DNA of 64,000 nucleotides, from positions 198,636,816-198,700,815 of the forward strand of contig CP136066.1 in the NCBI GenBank assembly GCA_032622095.1, given 5' to 3'. Shown here one piece after another: positions 12,496 to 24,400 of the stretch (positions are counted from its first letter, which is position 1; each line of letters begins with the position of its first letter). The notes under the pieces are model-generated. The model was given only the letters and a program-made list of their open reading frames with translations. It did not search any database and was not told the DNA's origin. The DNA comes from Siphonodentalium dalli. Its lineage: Eukaryota > Mollusca > Scaphopoda > Gadilida > Siphonodentaliidae. Made by a program: the position numbers and the translations under genes.

Positions 12496-15400
12496 CTAGG
12501 TGAGAAAGTTAATATATTAATAACTTAATAAATAAGCTTCACAGTATAATGTATTTATAAAACAATTGGCTGTCACTTAATGTAAACTTTGTTGCGATCT
12601 AATGATGATGTAGGTCAATTTTCCAGAAAGCACAGGTGGGCGAACTAGTTTCTGGATAACAGCCCCACACAAATTCACATCCACATGAGATTGCCTTTGT
12701 ATAAGAAACCACAAATCATGAAATCACAGTACTTTTGTGGAAATATATTGGGGAAGCTAGACATTCTGACAAATAGTGGAATTAAATTATAACAAATAAT
12801 TCTTGTTTCAATTGAATTTATGAGTTATGACCAAAAGGTTTGAAGATAACACGCATTACAGAATTGTCTTTAAACTTAGTTATTTCTCAAATAATATAGA
12901 AATGACCAGGTTGTTTTCAGGTTACATGATGTCGTCTCGGTGCTAAAAATGTTCTATATCCATTTTGGTGGGAAAATGAGATAACAGTAAGTGCGAATCG
13001 GCATGGTATTATCTGTCCGAAAAACACAAGATATTGAGTATAGTATATACCAGATATGAATGAGAGGCTATGGAAATATGTTCTATCTCACAAATTAGTT
13101 TTATGTCAGTGCTGTATTGTTCTATCTCCACTGTGGACCATTGAATTGATTTATTTTGTAACATGTGATCACATAAATTTCAGTGCTATCATGTTCTCGA
13201 ACCGACAATGGTAAGTAATGGGAACTAATATTCCTGGAAATAGTGCGTTCGTACTCTTATTTCTGAAAATCTTAATTCTAGCTGAATTCTATGGTTAAAA
13301 TAGCACAGAAAATGACAACATGAGCGAGTTTTGTACTTTGGAATGATTTAGAAACCTAAAAACCACTTTAGCACTCACAAAAAAAACAATTTGTTCAACA
13401 AAGTGTTCTATCTCCAAACACATGTCAATGAATTACATGAACAATACTGACTACTGACATTTAAAGCAACACTATTTAAACATATTAGTTTTTCCTTTCG
13501 AAGGATAAAATGAAAACAACATAAAGTGAAAATAAAGCAGACATATAAGAAAACCAGATGGTAAAATTTTCAAATCAAATTTCCCACAAAAAAAAAATGG
13601 ATATAGAACATTATAGCACCGATGCGATGATGGAATATCCATCACTAATAAAACAAAGATCAACAAAACATCCGAAGATCAGCGAGGAAGTAACTTGACT
13701 ACTTTAAAATATTTCTATTTGGCCGTATATGGTTATACACAGCTTATCTCAGATACCTCCCTATGAGGGACCATAAGCACTTCACATTAATACCCCAGTT
13801 GTTGAGCAATGCTGAGTCTCTAACGCCTGCAGCAATTTTACAGGCGCGTCCGTCACTAGAGTGGATTACCCAAAAAGCCAGATCCCTATTTCAAGTCTTA
13901 GTATGAAGAAGTAGTCGCAGTAGGAGTGGCTTTGTTAAAGGGACACAACTCTAAACATTGTAAAGCTCTAACCGTGAGAGTCTTCCATTTAGCCTCTCCA
14001 TTTAGCCTCATGTAATTATATTAATATCCTCACCTCATTAATCGTAGGTTTGTTGATGATGTTTAGATTCATGTAATTATATTAATATCCTCACCTCATT
14101 AATCGTAGGTTTGTTGATGATGTTTAGATTCATGTAATTATATTATCCTCACCTCATTAATCGTAGGTTTGTTGATGATGTTTAGATTCATGTAATTATA
14201 TTATCCTCACCTCATTAATCGTAGGTTTGTTGATGATGTTCTTGGCTCTGTTTGCATAGCGTAAAGTGCTCAAAGTCTCTGCATAGTTCACATCTGCTGG
14301 GGATATGGCTGAAATTCACATAATATATTTCACTCTAAATACAGCAGATGACCTGTTAACTCTTCCATGACTGGAGCTCCTGAATTTTTTTGCTAAAACC
14401 CTGTGCCAATTAATTCTCTTATATATGCGAGTCACATATAATATGCGAGTCGCATATATAAGAGAATGCACTGGCACAGGATATTTAATGCTGCACCAGC
14501 GCTGCTCCCATCATCAAAGGGTAAACATCATGGATTTTCCGGGAGACTCCTAGATTGGAGCGCGGTCTCCCACACTCCCGGAAAGGCAAAGAAATCTCCC
14601 GGATTCTGCTTATTGAGTAAGTCACAAAAAGCTAAGCTCTCAGTGTGCATTATATTAATGTTACCGAATTTCAACACAAAATGGGAGCATATCTCAAAGT
14701 AATTCTATTATTTTAATTAGGCCAGATATTCAGTCATATCATTATCAATAGAAATGGAGTGTATATGACGTGTTGTTATTAGAAAACTCTCACACAAAAA
14801 AGGTAGACCTCTGTTAAATTTCTATCCTAACATTAGAAGTGTCAATTTGTTTCTTTCACCAACTTCACCGCAAGAATTTTCATTTCTTTTATTGGCCGGT
14901 GGCATTAACCATGCTTACACAATCGGCATCAAAGACATAAACGTATATTTGAACATTTATTTGTGCCTCGAAGTCACTGCCGTTGTGAACATTCCATACC
15001 CGGAATTGTACTATTTTTACTGAAATAAATGCTGAACTTTTTTTCAAAAACCACTTGTATATATATATATATATGTGTTGGGTCTTGAATAAGTTTTTGT
15101 CTTAGCCGATTTCTTCCATCAAGGAAAAAAACATTTCCAAGGCATCTTTTAATCAATTCCAAAGGCTGAGTGACCATGATGGGGCAGATATTTAAGAACT
15201 CACTTGCGATCATCACAGTTTTAGCATTTCCACCGAGGCTGTCCTTGAGGAGCCAGGTGAGGACGGAATCTCTGTATGGAATGAAAAACTTCCCCTTCGT
15301 CGACTTGTCTGACATCTCAGCTGAAATATCAAGCAATAAATTCATACTCCTCAATTTAAAAGGAAATATTAAGCAATAAATTCATACTCCTCAATTTAAG

Positions 15401-18400
15401 AGGAAATATTAAGTAATAAATTCATACTTCTCAATTTAAGAGGAAATATTAAACAATAAATTCATACTTCTCAATTTAAGAGGAAATATTAAGCAATAAA
15501 TTCATACTCCTGAATTCAAGAGGAAATATTAAGCAATAAATTCATACTCCTCAATTTAAAAGGAAATATTAAGCAATAAATTCATACTTCTCAATTCAAG
15601 AGGAAATATTAAGCAATAAATTCATACTCCTCAATTTAAGAGGAAATATTAAGCAATAAATTCATACTCCTGAATTCAAGAGGAAATATTAAGCAATAAA
15701 TTCATACTCCTCAATTTAAAAGGAAATATAAAGCAATAAATTCATACTCCTCAATTTAAAAGGAAATATTAAGCAATAAATTCATACTCCTGAATTCAAG
15801 AGGAAATATTAAGCAATAAATTCATACTCCTCAATTTAAAAGGAAATATTAAGCAATAAATTCATACTTCTCAATTCAAGAGGAAATATTAAGCAATAAA
15901 TTCATACTCCTCAATTTAAGAGGAAATATTAAGCAATAAATTCATACTCCTGAATTCAAGAGGAAATATTAAGCAATAAATTCATACTCCTCAATTTAAG
16001 AGGAAATATTAAGCAATAAATTCATACTCAATTTAAGAGGAAATATTAAACAATAAATTCATACTCCTCAATTTAAGAGGAAATATTAAGCAATAAATTC
16101 ATACTCCTCAATTTAAGAGGAAATATAAAGCAATAAATTCATACTCCTCAATTTAAGAGGAAATATTAAGCAATAAATTCATACTCCTCAATTTAAGAGG
16201 AAATATTAAGCAATAAATTCATACTTCTCAATTTAAGAGGAAATATTAAGCAATAAATTCATACTTCTCAATTTAAGAGGAAATATTAAGCAATAAATTC
16301 ATACTCCTAAAGTTAAGAGGAAATATTAAGCAATAAATTCATACTTCTCAATTTAAGAGGAAATATTAAGCAATAAATTCATACTCCTCAATTTAAAAGG
16401 AAATATTAAGCAATAAATTCATACTCCTGAATTCAAGAGGAAATATTAAGCAATAAATTCATACTCCTCAATTTAAAAGGAAATATTAAGCAATAAATTC
16501 ATACTCCTCAATTTAAAAGGAAATATTAAGCAATAAATTCATACTTCTCAATTCAAGAGGAAATATTAAGCAATAAATTCATACTCCTCAATTTAAGAGG
16601 AAATATTAAGCAATAAATTCATACTCCTGAATTCAAGAGGAAATATTAAGCAATAAATTCATACTCCTCAATTTAAAAGGAAATATAAAGCAATAAATTC
16701 ATACTTCTCAATTTAAGAGGAAATATTAAGCAATAAATTCATACTCCTCAATTTAAGAGGAAATATTAAGCAATAAATTCATACTTCTCAATTTAAGAGG
16801 AAATATTAAGCAATAAATTCATACTCCTAAAGTTAAGAGGAAATATTAAACAATAAATTCATACTTCTCAATTTAAAAGGAAATATTAAGCAATAAATTC
16901 ATACTTCTCAATTTAAGAGGAAATATTAAACAATAAATTCATACTTCTCAATTTAAAAGGAAATATTAAGCAATAAATTCATACTTCTCAATTTAAGAGG
17001 AAATATTAAGCAATAAATTCATACTTCTCAATTTAAGAGGAAATATTAAACAATAAATTCATACTCCTCAATTTAAAAGGAAATATTAAACAATAAATTC
17101 ATACTTCTCAATTTAAAAGGAAATATTAAGCAATAAATTCATACTCCTCAATTTAAAAGGAAATATTAAACAATAAATTCATACTTCTCAATTTAAAAGG
17201 AAATATTAAGCAATAAATTCATACTCCTCAATTTAAGAGGAAATATTAAACAATAAATTCATACGCCTCAATTTAAAAGAATGGTAGTTTATGCTGGAAA
17301 ATGGTAAGCATCGATTTTGTAAGCACTGTTACCTTGAAGAACCAGCCCAATTAATACAAATATTGGTATGCAGGTCATTTACTCAGACAGGGAGCAATCA
17401 GCTGTAAATAGGACACAGTGCTAGAGATAGCTGGCAAGTTGGGGATTTGACTTTGGACCTATGACCTAAAGCTCAGCTCAGCCCAAAGATTTACTTACAA
17501 TTTTCCAGCACAATCTAATATTCTTAAAACATTCTAGGTGATGAGAGATTTGTTGATTCTGACCTCCCATTTTAGTTTTTAATTTATACTGCCCTAAAGC
17601 TGATATGACGTTGCCGAGGGTGAAGCGATGTTTGTTGATGCTGACTTCCCATTTCATTTTTTAATTTATACTGACCTAGAACTGATACCTGTGGCCGCGG
17701 ATGAATCAGCTCTCCAGCACAATCTAATATTCTTAAAACATTCCAGGTGATGAGAGATTTTTTATTTTTTTATTTATACTGACCTAGAACTGAGATAACG
17801 TTGCCGAGGGTGACGAGAGATTTATTGATGCTTGCTCCTTCTTTTAGCCTAATACCTGTAGCCCCGGATGAATCAGCTCTCTCGCTATTATCAGAAAAAA
17901 AAGAAAAAAACATTTAGACAAGGCCATAACAAAATTATGGTTTGTTTGCAGTCATCCGACCTACAGTAATGCCCTAAATAATCAACTCCTTAACCACAGC
18001 AGAATTATGGGTAATTTTTCAGGATTTAGTTGGAAATATGGCTTGTTGTCATTCATCATCACTGAGAGCTTTCCGATGAATGGCAACAATCCATATTTCC
18101 AACTAAATCCTGAAAAATTATTTAGGGCATTACTGTACTTGCCTCAAAAGGCACTTACCCAAATTATATGTTGTCCTCTTCAAGAAAGTTTAATTTTGGT
18201 CTGATGTATATATTGCGTATATGTAGCGGGAAGATATACAACTGATTATATATAGACAATACTTAACTGTTCTGATTAGCGTACAGTTTTTCTCCTTGAG
18301 TGAGATGCGGAGGATTATTTTTACGAGGTGCTAGCCGAGAGGAGAAAACATGTACGCTACTCAGAACAGTTGACTGTTGTGTTTATTATATTTTAAAACA

Positions 18401-21400
18401 TCACCAATTTCAACTGGGGAACTTCAAGCTGATCCTAAGTCCCCCATAGCAGTTGAGGTCTAAGCAAAATGAGGTTCCCAGAGGGTGAATTTGGTGATGC
18501 TAGCCCAACATGTGGGATTGTGTCACTTAATTCTCCCTCTGAGGACCTCATTCTGCAAATGTCAGACACACTATATCCAGGCTTGGCTATATTCAAATTT
18601 TGTTTACCCATCAGAGGCCAAAGTCGGTAAATCGAAAACTTAAACTGAGTAATACGCCCTGTCACTAACTCGCAGCCATATTGGATCCACCAGGTCCTGT
18701 TCCGTGGATTTAGTCTACAGGTCAAAGTTCTGGAGTAGCATTCCATATATTGAAGTCATGAATAATTCAAAAGTGCCATATATGGAAATGCTACTTCAAA
18801 ACTTTGACATGTGGAGCTAAAACCACGGAATCAGGAATGGAAGAATCTCTGAAACCACGGAACGGAGCTGGATGAATCTAATACGGCTGCGACCAAGTGA
18901 TCTCACTTATTGTCAACAAATCAGAATGCAGGTTTTAGTGACAAATGTTCAACTTAAATTAGAATTTTAATTAGCTTTGAAAATACATATTATCTGGTAC
19001 AGGCTACATGGAATTAAATGTGGATAGAATAATACTTGGTGTAATAACTTTGGTAGACCCCGAAACCACGACAAATAGTTTTCGCGGCTGGCTCAACCAA
19101 TTTCGTGGCTGGTTAGCTAGCTAAGACAGCTCAGTCGTGACGTTCGTGGCTGATGAAATATGGCGGCTCAGCCGGCTGAGACGTTATAAATCAGCGTATA
19201 TTCGTTTACGAAAATTTCCTAATCCCCGGTTATAGACCCCGTTTGTTTTAGCGTTTGTAGTGAACCCTTAGAATCCCAGACCACATGTGCTCTTTTTGGT
19301 GTTGGGCTTTTCCAATATGGCAAAAATACATGAAGGACTGGAATGGATGTACTATGTAGTTTCCCATCTAATCGGTATAAGTTACATTGGCAGTTTTGTC
19401 GACTTCAGACTGCTATATCATCACTGGCATCTGGCGATATATGCATGCATCATTGAATGATGAATCCGATAGTTGGCCCTAATGATATAATATTTCAAAC
19501 TATTTTCTATTCTCTTCTACAGGTTTTTGTGCATATATTGACAAATTCCAGCGATGTCTGAGACTGAGTCATGTCGAAATAAACAATTTATACTTTAACC
19601 CTTTCAATACTGAACGGATTCTCCCATTCAGTTATATGCAAGCATTCATTGGAATAGTCTATTCCACATTGAGAGGCCCGTGTGTTCTGATAATATAACA
19701 ACCATGCCGAGTCCTTGCGAATATATATACCAATATGGGCAATGTGGTTTAGTTCTTTGCAATTCACAGTGAAGTTGTGCTTGACATATAAGCCCATGCC
19801 TGCGGCTCAGCCATTTGACAATTCCGGCGGCGGAGATTTTGTTATGTGGCTGGCATAGAGATAATATGGCTGGCGGCTTGTGGCCAATATGGCTGGCGGC
19901 AGCGTGCGATGTCGGCTTCGGGCTCTAAACTTTGGGTTCTATGCTGTGTGACCATGGTATGTACCAAGATCAGATCTAAACTCACCTGCCAGCCAAATCA
20001 ACCAAGTGAATTTTACTGTGAACTTCTCGCGGGAGATTCTGACTGAAGTTAGCCTGCAAAAGAGAGATTACATAGAGAGAATCAGAAGAGAAACAACTTC
20101 TTGACATTGTTTATGAATGAGTAACTATTTTAATTAAAGTGATGTGAAACACTCCAGTAGGGTGATCAAAGAGAAATGGAGAAAAATCTTGTAGTTATTT
20201 TTATGAATATTAATCCAAATTAACAACACACACCGTCATGCTGATATATTAAATGCAATGACGAAATCATTTATGTGTGTTTATCATCAATAGTTATCCT
20301 GAATCAAGATGTAAATATTTACAAATCAGCGTAGTTCAGACGATGTTTTCTATGGAGTGGTATGGTCGATTTCTTTGAAAATTTTGGCGATGTTAGTAGA
20401 ATGCTACATTCCCCAGGTTGGCATAACGTCTGAGTACTAACTCATCAGTTTCACGCACCCGAACAAGTCCATAATATGTCTTTAAAGCAAAATGTTGAGC
20501 AATTATGTTCGAACCATATACATGTAAAACACGATTGAGTTTGCAAAATGAGGTCCCCAGACTGGGCTAGCATCACCAAATTCACCCTCTGGGAACCTCA
20601 TTCTGCATGGCCTCATCTGCTATGGGAGACATAGACTCAAGTTCCCAGATGGTGATTATTGTTATGTGCACCCATTGGGAACCTTGATTATGCAATGTGC
20701 CCTCTGGCAATTTGGGGATATAGAGAAACTAAAAAAGAAATAGAATCTATTGTGAAGAAGTTTCTCTAGAAATTTGATTATAAAGAAACTTTCCAGAGAA
20801 GATGAGGCCTAAGCAGAATGAGGTCTTAACAGGGTGAATTTAGTGATGCTAGCCCCCTATGTGGGATAGCGTCACTAAATTCACCCTCTGGGGACCTCAT
20901 TCTGCACACTAAACTCAGGCTTGATATATAAGATGCCATTCCGAATGCTTCGACCCTTGACATTTGGTCTTACTTAAAGGCCGCAACTTGGTGCGAGATT
21001 TGAAAGTGTATAACTCTAGTCACACCCACTTAATTCAAAACTTAACCACTGCTATAGGCTATAGGAAACCTGGCAGCCTAGTGGCAGGCGTAAAACTCAT
21101 ATCAATGAGTTTACAGTGATGACAGGCTGAACCCTCTAACCACTGGACCACCCGGTTCCACATTAAAATGAGAAAAGTTCTGACTAGGCCTGTACATACC
21201 TGAGTAAAGAGGATAGTGAAAATGGCGTGAGATCTGCTGCTAACATCATTCATGTTTGTTGATGCGGTCGTTCTGCAAAATAAAATTATATATGATATAG
21301 GGCCCTGCGAACCATTCGAAGTTCGATTCAAAACTGCCACATTGATTCAACTATATTTGAAACCTATGACCAAGATTCAGGTTACAAGCAAGTATCAAAC

Positions 21401-24400
21401 CTTTGACTTGGTTCAGCAAAATGAGCAGAACAAACACAAACGGGCAATTAAATTTCACTAAATGCAGATGTCTACTGCACATACATTATAAAATGGTCGG
21501 TTATATATAATTTAAAATGTTACCATCATCTTTCCATAGTATTCCCTGAAGTGTTCCATGATGGAAATATCCATGTAAATAATATGTTAAATTTACTATA
21601 TGTCCACTAAGTTTACTATTAAAAAACTATGTTCTATTGTCCACTATCATGACTACGCAGTAAATTTTGGGTTTCGTAACTAAGATGCTGATTCGGTTTC
21701 AGGATTGGTTCTACATAAAATCTAACATTCGCAGGACCCTAATATTATAGTCAATCAGCAAGCAGATTCAACAATGAAATATTTCTAGAAATAGTACTAG
21801 AGTCCTTCATGAGCGCCAATAATCCCCCTATATTTCTTGTATGAGTATATTTCTGCATAGCCAGTGTGATTTTAAATCATGCGAATCTACAAAATTAGTA
21901 TTCTAAAGCTACAAATGAGTGTTCACAACTGGATTCTCCCATCTCCCATTCAGTTATAAAAGTATACATTGGAATGGTCTATTGTTCATCTGGAGGATTT
22001 TCAGGAAAAATAAGCAGACAACAGTAAATAAAAGTGCAGAAGGACTCCAATTTATTGGAGGGAAATGTTCAATTAATAAGTTCAGCTAAAGTGAACTTAT
22101 GATCTGAACATTTCCTAAGAGGTAACTACTCATCAATGAGTATTTAGCATAGAAAGGACTAAAGACAGTTAAAATGGAAATGTTTTACTTTGAAACAGTA
22201 CTATTATTATTGGTATTACTGTCAATCATTCAGATCTAAAGTTATGTGCTACGATATTAATAATTGTCCACTTTTATTGCAACCCAACTGCGGAATTACA
22301 TACACATGGCTGCAAATTATTTGTTTCACTTGCATCTAAAATATTTTCTTCCCAAACACTCATAATTAAAGTTATTAAATTGATCTGGCCTAACCTGTTA
22401 TGATTTCCATTTATGCCCCACGCTCGTAATTAAAGTTATTAAATTAGTCTGGCCTAACCTGTTATGATTTCCTCTCTATTTATGCCCCACACTCGTAATT
22501 AATGTTATTAAATTGGTCTGGCCTAACCTGTTATGATTTCCTCTTTTCATTATATCTTCAATATCTTCGTATCTTCTCACGTTGTGTTTGGATAAATCTG
22601 AAATCAGTTAACATCATCACAATATCGTTACCATCAACACAGTATCAAGCCTTGACATAGTGTGTCTGTCATTTGCAGAATGAGGTCCCCAGAGGGTGAA
22701 TTTAGTGATGCTACCCTGCCTAGCATCACCAAATTCACCCTCTGGGGACCTCATTCTGCTTACATCTCAGCAGAATGAGGTTCCCAGAGGGTGAATTTGG
22801 TGATGCTAGCCCTCTATGCGGGGTAGCATCACTAAATTCACCCTCTGGGGACCTCATTCTGCAAATGACAGACACACTATTTCAAGGCTTGCACAGTATA
22901 TCCAGGTCCGTTCTGGCCAAAAATTAATTTTTTGCCAAACGAAACATTTTGCCAAATTATCCTGAAAGTTGCCTTTGAACAGAAATTGAAGGGTTTATGA
23001 AAATTTGGAATCTTAAGCATTGACAATTGCTATTTCAAAGACTTCTGTTGTTATTTTAGACAACTATGCCCGCATCATGACCATACAAAACTTGGGGAGT
23101 CAGATATTAGAAATGCTACATGTATTATTCTTTTTCAAAATTGCATAGACAGTGCCAAGTTGATACGAAAGGCAAATAAATGAATCCCAACTGCTATCCC
23201 TATCTCTTTTAGTTTATAGTTCTGGCACCACATAATGTATGCAAGTAGAATGAACTGCATTTACAATTGTCAAAATGCCGGCTGTTATATTTATATTTGT
23301 GCAGTATGCTATATTTATTTTCGGGAGACTGCTGACTGACAGTTTTAGGACATACATGAACATTTAACATATTTTAATAGATTGTCTCGACGTTAAGTGG
23401 AAATCACAAAAACATTTTTAGCATTTAATTTCGAGTCACCGATTATTTTTTTATAGTGCCTTGATATACGGTTTTAATAACATTCTGTGCCATAAAATAT
23501 GATTAAAATACTATAATTCATCAACATTTGAAACGTCTGTCTCAGAAGATGCCCATAGAGAAATAGAAAACAGCTGAAATCATAGAAAGATTTCCCCTGT
23601 TATGGCTCCCAGAATGCAACAAAATTAAAACTAAAAATCTATTTTCAATGGAAGGGGAATAACTCTATATCTTAAGATATAGAGTTATTCCCCTTCCATT
23701 GAAAATAATGAAGATTATGCACGTCTGTATCTCAAAAAAACAGCATGTTCACAATTTATTACACTGAATAAGTTGATAATTTACAAATTTTGGAGCTTCC
23801 TCTTTCAAATGGTATATAATATGGCATATATTTTATATAAAATGATCTGGGGGTTCATGGTATATAATATGGCATATATTTTATATAAAATGATCTGGGG
23901 GTTCATGGTATATAATATGGCATATATTTTATATAAAATGATCTGGGGGTTCATGGTATATAATATGGCATATATTTTATATAAAATGATCTGGGGGTTC
24001 ATGGTATATAATATGGCATATATTTTATATAAAATGATCTGGGGGTTCATGGTATATAATATGGCATATATTTTATATAAAATGATCTGGGGGTTCTTGG
24101 TATATAATATGGCATATATTTTATATAAAATGATCTGGGGGTTCATGGTATATAATATGGCATATATTTTATATAAAATGATCTGGGGGTTCATGGTATA
24201 TAATATGGCATATATTTTATATAAAATGATCTGGGGGTTCATGGTATATAATATGGCATATATTTTATATAAAATGATCTGGGGGTTCATGGTATATAAT
24301 ATGGCATATATTTTATATAAAATGATCTGGGGGTTCATGGTATATAATATGGCATATATTTTATATAAAATGATCTGGGGGTTCATGGTATATAATATGG

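Noticed and set aside
15321-17279. CRISPR-like regular repeats
   Set aside because: The 40-bp units are contiguous, with no unique spacers, and lie in an animal intron.
19846-20046. Plus-strand frame of 66 codons
   Set aside because: It is the antisense of kinesin exon 10 and its flanks.
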